Origin: Pseudonocardia kunmingensis
Lineage (GTDB): Bacteria; Actinomycetota; Actinomycetes; Mycobacteriales; Pseudonocardiaceae
Length of the DNA: 64,000 bases
Direction of reading: 5' to 3'
Assembly: GCF_006716445.1 (NCBI RefSeq)
Contig: NZ_VFPA01000001.1
Location: 1,984,001-2,048,000, forward strand
In this document: piece by piece, positions 10,181-19,026 of the stretch
Layout: each line of letters starts with the position of its first letter
Position numbering within the stretch: the stretch's first letter is position 1
Position numbers and translations under genes: made by a program
The notes under the pieces: generated by a model
What the model was told of the DNA's origin: nothing
Database searches by the model: none
Seen by the model: only the letters and a program-made list of their open reading frames with translations

Positions 10181-10822
10181 CTACCGCTCGAGGCGGATCA
10201 TCCCGTAGTCGTACCCCTTGCGCCGGTACACGACGCAGGGCTGGCCGCTGTCGGCGTCGGAGAACAGGTAGAAGTCGTGCCCGACCAGCTCCATCCGCGA
10301 GAGCGCGTCGTCGACGCTCATGGGGGACGCCGTGTGCACCTTGCGCCGGACGATCCGGCCCGGCACCTGCTCGTCGGCCGGGAGGCCCTCGTCATGGCCC
10401 CGCGGCCCGGGAATGTCGAGATCGGACTGCTCGTCCTGCTCGACCGGTGGCAGCTCGTCGAGCACGGCGGTGGCGGCGCCCGCGGCGCCGCGGCCGGCCG
10501 TCACGCGGGTGCGCTTGCCGTTGACCCTGCGCCGGTCGTGCGAACGGCGCAGCCGGGACTCGAGCTTGGCGACCGCGGCGTCCAAGGCCGCGTAGAAGTC
10601 CTGGGCACAGGCCTCGGCTCTGGCCGCCGTGCCGCACCCCCTGCCGGTGATCTCGACCCGCTGGCAGTTCTTGAGCTGGCGACGGTTGCGCTCGTGGAAG
10701 AGCTCGACCTCCATGCCCACGATCTTGTGGTCGTACCGCTCCAGGCGACCGAGCTTGTCGGACACGTGAACACGGAAGTGTTCGGGAACCTCGACATTGC
10801 GGCCGGTGACAACGATCTCCAC
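10181..10822 (-). CDS. hpf: Long-form ribosome hibernation promoting factor (HPF)
   Basis: Binds the 30S decoding site and dimerises ribosomes in stationary phase. A 213-residue long form: the N-terminal S30AE domain (VTGRNVEVPEHFRVHVSDKL; MEVELFHERNR) with the basic helix RLRRSHDRRRVNGKR, a disordered acidic linker, and a C-terminal dimerisation domain (PMSVDDALSRMELVGHDFYL; VVYRRKGYDYGMIRL). It sits upstream of secA as Rv3241c does in M. tuberculosis. The GTG at 10822 is preceded at 7 bp by GAGGGA. Two hairpins flank the gene (10123-10164 and 10862-10887). Confidence 0.95.
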   Translation of the reverse strand: MEIVVTGRNVEVPEHFRVHVSDKLGRLERYDHKIVGMEVELFHERNRRQLKNCQRVEITGRGCGTAARAEACAQDFYAALDAAVAKLESRLRRSHDRRRVNGKRTRVTAGRGAAGAATAVLDELPPVEQDEQSDLDIPGPRGHDEGLPADEQVPGRIVRRKVHTASPMSVDDALSRMELVGHDFYLFSDADSGQPCVVYRRKGYDYGMIRLER

Positions 10823-10861
10823 GCAGACTTCCCTCGCTCTCGTCGGGTGACGTTGCAGGGT

Positions 10862-10887
10862 GCGCCGGGGGAACCCACCCCCGGCGC
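10862..10887 (-). promoter_or_regulatory. Perfect hairpin in the hpf leader
   Basis: GCGCCGGGGG at 10862-10871 pairs perfectly with CCCCCGGCGC at 10878-10887 around a 6-nt loop, 40 bp upstream of the hpf GTG start and about 185 bp after the comF stop. No T-tract follows. It may be the comF terminator or part of the hpf 5' leader; the remainder of the 251-bp gap (10823-11073) shows no other clear signal to me. Confidence 0.45.
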
Positions 10888-11073
10888 TCGATCGGCGATT
10901 CCTCCTGATTGGGTGCCTCGGTGGGATGCCGAGCACCGTAACGCGCATCACGGTTGTGCAACAGCCCTGAGGCCCCTCTGGGCCCCGGCAGAGTGGATGC
11001 GCTGAACGACATTCCCCGTACGCCGCGGCGACGGTACGATTCCACGTTGCGTTCATGATCGTTCCGTCGACGA

Positions 11074-11772
11074 TCAACGCTCCCGCACGGCGTCGCAGAG
11101 CACGACCGCCGCCGCCACCGGCACCCCCGCACCCCCGAGCGCGTCCCGGCACGCCCGCAGCGTGGCGCCGGTGGTGACGACGTCGTCGACGAGCAGCACC
11201 CGGTCCCCCGGACCGGCGCCCGGCAGTGCACCGGGGTGCACCAGGACCCGACCCGCGAGGTTGGCGGCGCGCTGCGCCGCGTCGAGCCCCACCGAGTCCC
11301 GGGTGCGCCGGGCCAGCCGCAGCGGCCGCGCCACCCGCACGTCGGCCCGGCCCGCCGCGAGCGTGCGGCACAGGCGCGCGACGTGGTCGCCGCCGCGCTC
11401 GCGCGCCGCCGCCGGCCGCGACGGCGCGGGCACCAGCCACACCGCGCTCCCCCGCGGCGGCCCGGCGACCTCGTCGAGCACCGGGACGAGCAGCCACGCG
11501 AGCGCCCCGGCCAGGTCGCGGCGGCCGCGCTCCTTGTAGCGCAGCAGCGCCGCGCGCAGCGGCCCGGTGTACCGCCCGGCCGCGAGCACCGCGGGCCCGC
11601 CGGGCAGCCACGGCCGGGTGGGCGGACCGACCTGGGCGAGGCACGCCGGGCACCACGGCCGCACCGCGACGCCGCACCCCGCGCACTCGCCGGGCAGCAC
11701 GAGGTCGACCAGCGCCGCACCGAGCGCCCGCGCGTCCACAGGGTCCACGGGGTCCAGCTTCGCGCGCACCAC
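11074..11772 (-). CDS. ComF-family phosphoribosyltransferase-like protein
   Basis: A 232-residue relative of ComF, the competence-linked protein involved in taking up or processing single-stranded DNA. An N-terminal zinc-binding knuckle (CAGCGVAVRPWCPAC) is followed by the conserved YKERGRRDLAGALA and a C-terminal PRTase core with the PRPP loop VLLVDDVVTTGATLRAC. It occupies the Rv3242c position between hpf and lpqB. The start is GTG at 11772. Whether it supports natural transformation in this organism is unknown. Confidence 0.9.
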   Translation of the reverse strand: MVRAKLDPVDPVDARALGAALVDLVLPGECAGCGVAVRPWCPACLAQVGPPTRPWLPGGPAVLAAGRYTGPLRAALLRYKERGRRDLAGALAWLLVPVLDEVAGPPRGSAVWLVPAPSRPAAARERGGDHVARLCRTLAAGRADVRVARPLRLARRTRDSVGLDAAQRAANLAGRVLVHPGALPGAGPGDRVLLVDDVVTTGATLRACRDALGGAGVPVAAAVVLCDAVRER

Positions 11773-11823
11773 CCCCCGCGACGCCCGCCCGCACCCGGGT
11801 TGTCCACAGGCGCGGGCCCGCGC

Positions 11824-13557
11824 TCAGCCGGGGTAGAGGGGGACCGCGTCGGGGGCACCGCCGAGGACCTGGCGCCACGCGACCTGGTCGCCGCCGCCGA
11901 AGCTCCACACCCCCGTCTGGTCGGTGACCCAGAGGGGCCGGTTCGACGCGGCGGCGATCGCGGTGAGCGGCGGGGTGAGGTTGTTGCTGAGCACCGGCTG
12001 GACCACCAGGCCGTCGACCGAAACCTGTGCGACCAGCATCTCCCCGGTCCTCGTGATCGCGATGGCGGAGTCGACCGAGCGCCAGTCCGCCGCCACGACC
12101 TCGCCGAGGTCGTCCGGCCGCAACCGGCGGATGTTGCGGATCGCGACCTCACCGTCGATGCTGCGCACCACGGCCCCGGTGTGGAGCCCGCCGCCGACGA
12201 CCGCGAGGACGCGCACGCCGTCGCGGGACAGCCGCAGGTCCGCGATCGGCCCGAGCGCGGCCAGTTCCTCGGCGTTGACCTGCCCGGTGCGCGGCGGCGC
12301 CGTGTCACCGACGAGCACCCGCGCGACGACGGCCGAGTCGAGCACGGTCCACACCTCGCCCCCGGTCGGCGTCCACGACGGGCGGGTCATCGTGTCGGCC
12401 GTGAGCGACACCGCCGAGACGTCGCCGGAGCCGTCCCCGACGACCAGCGAGCGGCGCCCCCCGGAGCGGGTGACCGCCGCGAGCCGCGTGCCGTCCACCG
12501 TCGACGCCGCCGACTCCACGTCGTAGGCGCCGTCACCCACGGCGCCGGGCAGTGGTGCGCTCGGTTCCGGGCCGGACAGCTGGCGCACCCGCCCGCCCGC
12601 GACCACGAGCCCGGGCACGTCCGCGGCCGGCTGGACGACCGCGGACAGCGCCGCGACGTCCTCGCGGGTGAGGTCCTGGCGGCCGGGCACCAGCGGCTCG
12701 CCGTCGGCCAGCAGCCGGACCCGCCCGACGTTCACCTCGGACAGCGACAGCACCACCTGGGCGGCGAGCAGCATCCGGGACGGCTCGTCGAGGTCACCGA
12801 GGCGCGTCAGGTCGACGATCAGGGCCCCGTCGGCGCTGACCGTCACGTTGGCGCGCAGCTGCGCGCCCGGTGGCAGCAACGAGACCACCGCACCCTGCAA
12901 CGCCGGGGACGGCCCCGCCAGCAGCAGCTCCATCACCCGCGCGGCCTGCGCCCGGGACGGGGTGCTGGGCACGTGGCGCTGGTCGGCGACGACCATCCGG
13001 CGGACGGGGTCGACGAACCAGGTGCGCACGGGCTTGTAGTTGTCCCGGAAGACCGTCAGCGGCACGACGACCCCCGGCGGGAGGTTCGAGATCCGCCACT
13101 GCCCGTCACGGCGCACCACGGTGACGTCCTGCTGGAAGGTGCGCTGTTCCGGCTCGAAGGACCCGGACGAGGTGAGCCGCCCGATCGCGGTGCCGCGGAT
13201 GCGAATGGTGGTGACGCCCGTGCTGAGGCTCGCGGCCCCGGGCGCGGGGACCGTGTCGAACTGCCCGTCGAGCACGGTGAGGCCCGCGGCGTCGTCCCAG
13301 TGCTCGGCCTCGGGGGCCAGGAAACGGCGGGCCGCACCGTGGCGCTCGGTGCTGCTGCCCGAGGCGAACACGAAGTCGCGCACCAGGTCGAGCGGGTTGC
13401 TGCCCTCCACGGGGCCGGGCGGGAGCATCGCGTCCTCACCGCCGCCGACCTGGCGCAGCACCTGGACCGTGGACGTCTCGGGCACGCTCGCGCACCCGGC
13501 GGCGGTGCAGAGCGCCAGCAGCAGCGCCACCAGGACGCCCCGGCGACGCGGGTTCAC
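11824..13557 (-). CDS. lpqB: Lipoprotein LpqB, partner of MtrB
   Basis: Extracytoplasmic lipoprotein that interacts with the sensor domain of MtrB and tunes MtrA phosphorylation, cell division and envelope integrity. A signal peptide with lipobox (LLLALCTAAGC) starts at the GTG at 13557. A GerMN-type domain lies about residues 210-330 (SLSEVNVGRVRLLADGEPLV), followed by a C-terminal beta-propeller-like half. The length of 577 residues matches the family. The GTG start overlaps the mtrB stop by 4 bp (GTGA), so translation of the two is coupled. Confidence 0.95.
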   Translation of the reverse strand: MNPRRRGVLVALLLALCTAAGCASVPETSTVQVLRQVGGGEDAMLPPGPVEGSNPLDLVRDFVFASGSSTERHGAARRFLAPEAEHWDDAAGLTVLDGQFDTVPAPGAASLSTGVTTIRIRGTAIGRLTSSGSFEPEQRTFQQDVTVVRRDGQWRISNLPPGVVVPLTVFRDNYKPVRTWFVDPVRRMVVADQRHVPSTPSRAQAARVMELLLAGPSPALQGAVVSLLPPGAQLRANVTVSADGALIVDLTRLGDLDEPSRMLLAAQVVLSLSEVNVGRVRLLADGEPLVPGRQDLTREDVAALSAVVQPAADVPGLVVAGGRVRQLSGPEPSAPLPGAVGDGAYDVESAASTVDGTRLAAVTRSGGRRSLVVGDGSGDVSAVSLTADTMTRPSWTPTGGEVWTVLDSAVVARVLVGDTAPPRTGQVNAEELAALGPIADLRLSRDGVRVLAVVGGGLHTGAVVRSIDGEVAIRNIRRLRPDDLGEVVAADWRSVDSAIAITRTGEMLVAQVSVDGLVVQPVLSNNLTPPLTAIAAASNRPLWVTDQTGVWSFGGGDQVAWRQVLGGAPDAVPLYPG

Positions 13558-15281
13558 CGGCCCTCCCCCGGCCCGTCCGCGGGCGGGTGCGGGGGCACCG
13601 TGACCGGCCACCCGAGCGGCGGAGTCGGCACGGACGCCGCCGTCTCCGCACGGGGCGCGGGCTCGTCGGGCGGCCCGAGCGGCAGCGGGCTCGACTCGAC
13701 GACGTCGCCGACCGTGCGCGGCAGCGTCAGCCGGAAGACCGCACCCTCGCCGACCTCGCCCCACGCCTGCAGCCAGCCGCCGTGCAACCGCGCGTCCTCG
13801 ATCGCGATGGCGAGCCCGAGGCCGCTGCCGCCGCTGCGCCGCGCGCGCGACTCCTCCGCGCGCCAGAAACGGTTGAACACCAGGCTCGCCTCTCCGGGGC
13901 GCAGGCCGACGCCGTGGTCGCGCACCCGCACGGCGACCGCGCGCTCGTCGCCCGCGAGGGAGATGTGCACCGGCCTGCCCTCGCTGTGGTCGATCGCGTT
14001 GGCCACCAGGTTACGCACGATGCGCTCGACCCGGCGCGGGTCGACCTCGGCGTACTCGCCGGCCGGGAGATCCAGCTCGAGCGGGGTGCCGGTCTCGTCG
14101 GCGATGCCGCGCACCGCCTCGACCGCCCGCACCACCACGGCGTGCATGTCCACGCGCTCGGCGCCGAGCTCGGCAACGCCCGCGTCGAGCCGGCTGATCT
14201 CCAGGAGGTCCGCGAGGAGCGCCTCGAAGCGGTCCAGCTCGGCGACGAGCAGCTCCGAGCTGCGCCGCAGCGCGGGCAACAGCTCCTCGCGGGAGGCGTA
14301 GAGCACGTCGGCGGCCATCCGCACGGTGGTGAGCGGGGTGCGCAGCTCGTGGCTCACGTCCGAGGTGAACCGGCGCTGCAGCGCGCCGAACTCCTCGAGC
14401 TGCTGGATCTGGACCTGGATGCTCGACGCCATCTCGTTGTAGGACTCCGCGAGCCGGGCCACCTCGTCCTCGCCCTGCACGGGCATCCGCTCGTCGAGGT
14501 GGCCGTCGGCGAACCGCTCCGCGATCTCGGCGGCCTGCCGCACCGGGCGCACGACCTGCCGCGTGACGAGCCCGGCGATCCCGGCGAGCAGCAGCAGGAG
14601 GATCAACCCACCGACGATCAGCGTGCTCTGGACGGTGCCGAGCGTGCGCTGCTCGGCGGTCAGCGGGAACAGCAGGTAGAACTCCAGGTCACCGACCGCG
14701 GTGCGCACCGGTTGCCCGACCACCAGCGTCGGCACCTCGACGCCCTGCTCGCTCAGCGTGGTCGTGTACTGGCTCGAGAGGGTGCCCGCCGCGACGGCCT
14801 CGCGCAGCGTCGCGGGGACGTCCTCGACGGGGCCCGCGGAGACCTGGGCCCCGTCGCCGCTGCTCGTGGTGAGCACCGCGCGGAACTCGCCCGCCGTGGC
14901 CTGCTGGTCGTCCGCGGCGCTGGCGTTGGTGAGCCGGTCCAACGCGTTGTTGAGCTCGCCCTGCGCGCCCTCGCGCTCCGGATCGACGCCGGCCAGGTCG
15001 CGCTCCAGCAGGACCGCGCCCGTCTCGGTGCGGGTACGGGCGTCGTCCTCCTTGTTCTGCAGCAGCCGCTGCGCGATCTGCGTCTGCAGCACCATGCCGA
15101 GCACCAGGACGACGGCCGTCGACAGGGCGAGCGTGCTGATCACGACGCGCAGCTGCATCGAGCGCCGCCAGGCCACGCCCCAGGCCTCGATCAGCTCGCT
15201 GACCTGCTGGCGCACCGGGGCGAGAGCACGGCCGACGGGCTCGGTCCACCTCCGCCGCCGCGGGGCTCCGGCGGAGCTCAT
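13554..15281 (-). CDS. mtrB: Sensor histidine kinase MtrB
   Basis: Membrane sensor kinase that phosphorylates MtrA. Transmembrane segments lie at about 47-70 (VVISTLALSTAVVLVLGMVL) and 215-240 (LIVGGLILLLLLAGIAGLV), with an extracellular sensor between. Then come a HAMP domain (QVVRPVRQAAEIAERFADGH), HisKA with the phospho-accepting His311 in FTSDVSHELRTPLT, and HATPase_c with N box NLVANAIDHS and G boxes VRDHGVGL and GGSGLGLAIA. The 575 residues end in a Pro-rich tail. It lies 16 bp after mtrA and overlaps lpqB, forming the standard mtrA-mtrB-lpqB operon. Confidence 0.97.
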   Translation of the reverse strand: MSSAGAPRRRRWTEPVGRALAPVRQQVSELIEAWGVAWRRSMQLRVVISTLALSTAVVLVLGMVLQTQIAQRLLQNKEDDARTRTETGAVLLERDLAGVDPEREGAQGELNNALDRLTNASAADDQQATAGEFRAVLTTSSGDGAQVSAGPVEDVPATLREAVAAGTLSSQYTTTLSEQGVEVPTLVVGQPVRTAVGDLEFYLLFPLTAEQRTLGTVQSTLIVGGLILLLLLAGIAGLVTRQVVRPVRQAAEIAERFADGHLDERMPVQGEDEVARLAESYNEMASSIQVQIQQLEEFGALQRRFTSDVSHELRTPLTTVRMAADVLYASREELLPALRRSSELLVAELDRFEALLADLLEISRLDAGVAELGAERVDMHAVVVRAVEAVRGIADETGTPLELDLPAGEYAEVDPRRVERIVRNLVANAIDHSEGRPVHISLAGDERAVAVRVRDHGVGLRPGEASLVFNRFWRAEESRARRSGGSGLGLAIAIEDARLHGGWLQAWGEVGEGAVFRLTLPRTVGDVVESSPLPLGPPDEPAPRAETAASVPTPPLGWPVTVPPHPPADGPGEGR

Positions 15282-15297
15282 GGACGGCGGCGGCCCA

Positions 15298-15975
15298 TCA
15301 CGGCGGGCCTGCCTTGTAGCCCACGCCGCGGACCGTCAGCACGACCTCCGGGTGCTCCGGGTCGCGCTCCACCTTCGACCGCAGGCGCTGCACGTGCACG
15401 TTCACCAGCCGCGTGTCCGCGGCGTGCCGGTAGCCCCAAACCTGCTCGAGCAGCACCTCCCGGGTGAACACCTGCCGCGGCTTGCGGGCCAGCGCCACAA
15501 GGAGGTCGAACTCGAGGGGCGTGAGCGCGATCGGCACCCCGGCCCGGGCGACCTGGTGGGCCGGCACGTCGATGGTGACGTCGCCGATCGCGAGCTGCTC
15601 GGCCGGCTCGGCCTCGGTGCGGCGCACCCGGGCGCGGATGCGCGCGACGAGCTCCTTGGGCTTGAACGGCTTGACCACGTAGTCGTCGGCCCCGGACTCG
15701 AGACCGAGCACGATGTCCACGGTGTCGCTCTTGGCGGTGAGCATCACGATCGGCACGCCGGACTCGGTCCGGATGGCGCGGCAGACGTCGATCCCGTTCA
15801 TGCCGGGCAGCATCAGGTCGAGCAGCACGACGTCGGGCCGCAGCTCGCGGACGGCCGGCAGCGCCCGGGTGCCGTCGGCCACCACCGCGGTGTCGAAACC
15901 CTCGCCCCGCAGCACGATGGTCAGCATCTCGGCCAACGCCGGGTCGTCATCGACCACCAGAACGCGCGACTTCAT
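15298..15975 (-). CDS. mtrA: Response regulator MtrA
   Basis: OmpR-family response regulator that controls cell-wall, division and osmotic-stress genes and binds near oriC in mycobacteria. The receiver domain has the acidic pair VDDDP, phospho-acceptor Asp53 in VVLLDLMLPGMNG, Thr in VMLTAKS and Lys in VVKPFKPKEL. The C-terminal winged helix ends VNVHVQRLRSKVERDPEHP and VLTVRGVGYKAG. The length of 225 residues is standard. The ATG at 15975 gives the canonical N-terminus; a long upstream in-frame extension runs through the vapC remnant and tmk and is not coding. Confidence 0.97.
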   Translation of the reverse strand: MKSRVLVVDDDPALAEMLTIVLRGEGFDTAVVADGTRALPAVRELRPDVVLLDLMLPGMNGIDVCRAIRTESGVPIVMLTAKSDTVDIVLGLESGADDYVVKPFKPKELVARIRARVRRTEAEPAEQLAIGDVTIDVPAHQVARAGVPIALTPLEFDLLVALARKPRQVFTREVLLEQVWGYRHAADTRLVNVHVQRLRSKVERDPEHPEVVLTVRGVGYKAGPP

Positions 15976-16138
15976 GAGCGCAGCATCCCACCCGCCGCGC
16001 GCGGCCCGCCTCGGACCCGCGGGTTCGCGGAATCTGCACCAGGAGCGGGGCGCGCGCGGACGAGCGGCGTGAGGCAGGCCACGCGATTCCGGGTGGCGCG
16101 CCCGCCGCCGCGCCGGAACGGGATCGAGCCGACCGTCG

Positions 16139-16307
16139 GTGATCAGCTTCGCCGTCGACGCGTCCGCGATCCTCGAGCGATCACCGCGTACGACGCCGCC
16201 TACGTCGCGCTCGCCGAGGCGTTCGACCTCGCCTTCTGACCTGCGACGCCCGCCCGGGCCGGGCCAGCGGGCACCACGCGCGGATCGTCGTCTACCCGAG
16301 GAGCTGA
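16139..16307 (+). pseudogene. Remnant of a vapC-type PIN-domain toxin gene
   Basis: From a GTG at 16139 the frame reads SFAVDASAILE, the usual VapC start with the first catalytic Asp. About 80 codons are then missing and the sequence jumps, in another frame, to ITAYDAAYVALAEAFD, the conserved C-terminal PIN motif. A further frame change at about 16237 gives LTCDARPGRASGHHARIVVY, the typical VapC end. The three pieces keep family order but cannot make a working ribonuclease. No vapB antitoxin is visible. The remnant sits between mtrA and tmk, overlapping the last codons of tmk, inside a gap of over 300 bp that otherwise must hold the mtrA promoter. Confidence 0.7.
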
Positions 16308-16933
16308 GCCGCGAGCGCCGTCGCGTCGATCGATCCGCTGCCGTCCAGCACCGTCCAGGGTGACAGCCACGACGCCGCCGCGAGCTGCGCGTACGCCGCG
16401 CCGGTGCGCTCCTGCAGCCCGGCGTCGGACTCGTAGGCGTCCCGCTCCCGGCCGGCCTCGGTGCGCTCGCGGTGGGCGGCCCGCTCGGCGGCGACCGCGC
16501 GGGGCACCGAGAGCAGCAGCTGGTGGTCCGGCACCGGCACGCCGAACCGTTCGACCTCGAGCTCGTGCACCCACTCCACGAACCGGCCGTCGACATCCTC
16601 CCCGAGCCGCGCCATGTTGTAGGCGGCGTTGGACGCGACGTACCGGTCGACCAGCACCACGTCGCGCTCCTGCTGCGCCGCCCGCAGCTCCGGGGCGGCG
16701 GCGCGGCGGTCCAGCGCGAACAGCAACGCCATTCCGTGCACCGAGGCAGCGAGGTCGCCGTGCCGGCCGTAGAGCGCCTCCCGGGCCAGCTCCGCGTGCA
16801 CGTCCGCGTCGTAGCGGGGGAACGCGTAGCGCGCGACCCGCGCCCCCCGCGCGTCGAGTGCCGCGCACAGGGCATCGGACAGGGTGCGCTTGCCGGCCCC
16901 GTCCAGCCCCTCCACGACGATCAAGCGGCCCAT
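16292..16933 (-). CDS. tmk: Thymidylate kinase (dTMP kinase)
   Basis: Phosphorylates dTMP to dTDP for DNA synthesis. The P-loop is EGLDGAGKRTLSDAL (Arg where Ser is more common), DRY motif VLVDRYVASNAAYN, and a LID-like segment AAHRERTEAGRERDAY. It has 213 residues, close to actinobacterial Tmk, and shares the Rv3247c position between mtrA and ahcY. The ATG at 16933 was chosen because earlier in-frame codons overlap the MFS gene, whose stop is 7 bp upstream; the two are probably co-transcribed. Confidence 0.93.
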   Translation of the reverse strand: MGRLIVVEGLDGAGKRTLSDALCAALDARGARVARYAFPRYDADVHAELAREALYGRHGDLAASVHGMALLFALDRRAAAPELRAAQQERDVVLVDRYVASNAAYNMARLGEDVDGRFVEWVHELEVERFGVPVPDHQLLLSVPRAVAAERAAHRERTEAGRERDAYESDAGLQERTGAAYAQLAAASWLSPWTVLDGSGSIDATALAAQLLG

Positions 16934-16940
16934 GGCCGCA

Positions 16941-18167
16941 TCATCCCCGGTGGGCCGTCCGCGCCCACGGCCGGGCGAGCCCCGCCAGTGCCGCGACCGC
17001 CAGGAGCAGCGCACCGAGCACGACCGCGGCCGTCGGGAACGCGGTGGTGACGCCGAGGAGACCGGGCAGCGGCGCGGCTGCGGCACCGAGCACGAACTGC
17101 GCGCCGCCGAGGATCCCGGACGTCGCGCCGGGGGCACTGCGGCCCCGTTCCTGCACGGTCGTGACCGCGGCCGGCAGCATCATGCCGAGTCCCGCGGTCG
17201 TCCCGAACAGGCAGGCCCAGGTGCCACCCGGGGTGTCCAGGCCGGCGAGCAGGAGCGCGACCAGCACCGTGGCGGATGCCAGCGCCACCGCCGCGCCGGA
17301 CGCGAGCAGCACCGGGACGGGCCGGCTGCCCGCGAGCCGCCCGAACGCCGCGCCGGCCAGCAGCATGCCAACCGCGTTGCTCGCGAAGACGAGGCCGTAG
17401 GCGGTGGGGGACATGCCGTAGACGCCTTGGAAGACGAAGGCCGACCCGGCGATGTAGCCGAAGAGCGCGGCACCGCCGAATGCGAGTGCGAGCAGGTGGC
17501 CCACGAGGAGCCGGTCGCGCAGCAGCCCGGCCATCGCCGCCACCGTCTTCCGCAGGCCCCCGCGGCTGCGGTCGGTCGCAGGCAGCGACTCCGGCACCCA
17601 CGCCCACACCCCCGCCACGAGCAGCGCCCCGAACGCGGCGAGCACGCCGAAGACCGCCCGCCACGACCCGAGCGCCAGCACGAGCGCACCGGCAAGCGGA
17701 GCCACCACCGGCGCGACGAAGACGATCACCGAGAGCGTGGAGAACCGGCGGGCGGCCGCCACCCCGGCGAACCGGTCCGTGACGACCGCACGCGCCACCA
17801 CCAGGCCGGCCGCCCCTGCGATCCCCTGCAGAACGCGCGCCGCGTCCAGCACGACGATGCTCGGAGCGGCCGCGCAGGCGAGGGACAGCAGCGTGAACGC
17901 GATCGCGCCACCGAGCAGCACCGGGCGTCGGCCCACCCGGTCGCTCAGCGGGCCGAGCACGATCTGCCCGACGGCCAGGCCGACCAGGAAGCCGGTGAGC
18001 GAGAGCTGCACGGCCGCCCCCGAGGTGCCGAGGTCCGACGCGATCCGGGGGAAGCCGGGCACATACATGTCGGTGGCCAGTGGCGCCACCGCCGTGACGG
18101 CGGCGAGCACGGGGATCAGCCCGCGCGGCTCGCGGGTGCGGGTGGTGTCGGGGTGTGCGGGTTCCAT
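16941..18167 (-). CDS. MFS drug efflux transporter, Bcr/CflA type
   Basis: A 408-residue proton antiporter with about 12 membrane spans, expected to export small drugs. Typical Bcr/CflA features are LATDMYVPGFPRIASDLG in helix 1, motif A as GPLSDRVGRRPVLLGG and motif C near FVAPVVAPLAGALVLALG. The ATG at 18167 follows GGGAG at 7 bp; an upstream in-frame codon at 18230 lies inside the operator. The gene is divergent from a MarR regulator (18281) and the gap holds a 12-bp inverted repeat, so MarR repression is likely. It separates tmk from ahcY, which are neighbours in M. tuberculosis. Confidence 0.92.
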   Translation of the reverse strand: MEPAHPDTTRTREPRGLIPVLAAVTAVAPLATDMYVPGFPRIASDLGTSGAAVQLSLTGFLVGLAVGQIVLGPLSDRVGRRPVLLGGAIAFTLLSLACAAAPSIVVLDAARVLQGIAGAAGLVVARAVVTDRFAGVAAARRFSTLSVIVFVAPVVAPLAGALVLALGSWRAVFGVLAAFGALLVAGVWAWVPESLPATDRSRGGLRKTVAAMAGLLRDRLLVGHLLALAFGGAALFGYIAGSAFVFQGVYGMSPTAYGLVFASNAVGMLLAGAAFGRLAGSRPVPVLLASGAAVALASATVLVALLLAGLDTPGGTWACLFGTTAGLGMMLPAAVTTVQERGRSAPGATSGILGGAQFVLGAAAAPLPGLLGVTTAFPTAAVVLGALLLAVAALAGLARPWARTAHRG

Positions 18168-18226
18168 GCCGGAGCTCCCATCGAGTTCGAGGCGTCGCGT
18201 AGGGTCCGGACCGGTCGGCGAGCGAT

Positions 18227-18267
18227 ACATTACCAGTTAAGCATCGCCGATAGTCAACCGGTTATGT
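18227..18267. promoter_or_regulatory. Operator candidate between MFS pump and MarR gene
   Basis: ACATTACCAGTT at 18227-18238 and AACCGGTTATGT at 18256-18267 form a 12-bp inverted repeat with 10 matches and a 17-bp spacer. The stretch is much richer in A+T than its surroundings and lies 14 bp before the MarR ATG (ribosome site GGAGGGG). It could repress both divergent genes. Confidence 0.6.
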
Positions 18268-18280
18268 AACGGAGGGGCGG

Positions 18281-18865
18281 ATGAGCGCGCCGCAGAGCTG
18301 GGAACGGGACCATCCCGGCCTGGACACGTCGTCGATGGCCGTCGTCGGCCCGCTCAAGGCCGCTCAGGCGGCCCACGACCTGCTCGTCGAGCCGCTGTTC
18401 GCCACGGCGCCGGTCGGCCCGGCGGAGCTCGACGTGCTGCTCAAGCTCCGGCTCGGGCCGCAGCCCACGATCGCCGTCGCGCTGGCGAGGGCGATCGGGC
18501 GGTCCGGCGCGGCGATCAGCAAGACCCTCGCCAAGCTCGACCAGCGCGGGTACGTGACCCGCACGCCCAACCCGGCCGACCGCCGGGCCGCCCTCGTCGA
18601 GCTCACGGAGGTGGGCGCGCAGGTCGTCGACTCCCTGTTCCCGCGCCAGCTCGCGCTCGAGGCCGCGGCGCTCTCGACGCTCACCGCAGAGCAGCGCGCC
18701 GAGATCACGGCCGCACTCACCACGCTGTCCGACGCCCTCCGCGCCGCCGCCGCGAACCCGCCGACCCGACCCGGGCCCTGCGCGGGGCAGCGGTCAGACC
18801 GCCGGCACGGCGCCGGCAGCGACGAAGCGGAAGCCGATCGTCGTCAGGACGACCCCTCGTGCTGA
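18281..18865 (+). CDS. MarR-family transcriptional regulator
   Basis: Dimeric winged-helix repressor. The fold is clear: GPAELDVLLKLRL, recognition helix AIGRSGAAISKTLAKLDQRG, wing VTRTPNPADRRAALVELTEVG. The body ends near residue 160; the last ~35 residues are a charged tail that may reflect loss of an older stop codon. The ATG follows GGAGGGG. Its divergent partner is the Bcr/CflA-type pump, the classic MarR arrangement in which a pump substrate lifts repression. Confidence 0.9.
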   Translation: MSAPQSWERDHPGLDTSSMAVVGPLKAAQAAHDLLVEPLFATAPVGPAELDVLLKLRLGPQPTIAVALARAIGRSGAAISKTLAKLDQRGYVTRTPNPADRRAALVELTEVGAQVVDSLFPRQLALEAAALSTLTAEQRAEITAALTTLSDALRAAAANPPTRPGPCAGQRSDRRHGAGSDEAEADRRQDDPSC

Positions 18866-19026
18866 GTGCCGCTGCCGGCGGCGTCGTCCTCGACCAGCGG
18901 CTCCAGTGCCGTCACAGCCCTCCGGACCTGGCAACATCGCCGCTGCTCCCGGCGAAGGGCACGGGACGTCAGGAGCAAAAGGAAGATCGACGGACACAGC
19001 GGCGGCAGCGTAGCGGGCCGCGCGGG

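Noticed and set aside
16081-16240. An intact small toxin gene
   Set aside because: The PIN motifs are in different frames with the middle of the domain missing, so it was called a pseudogene.
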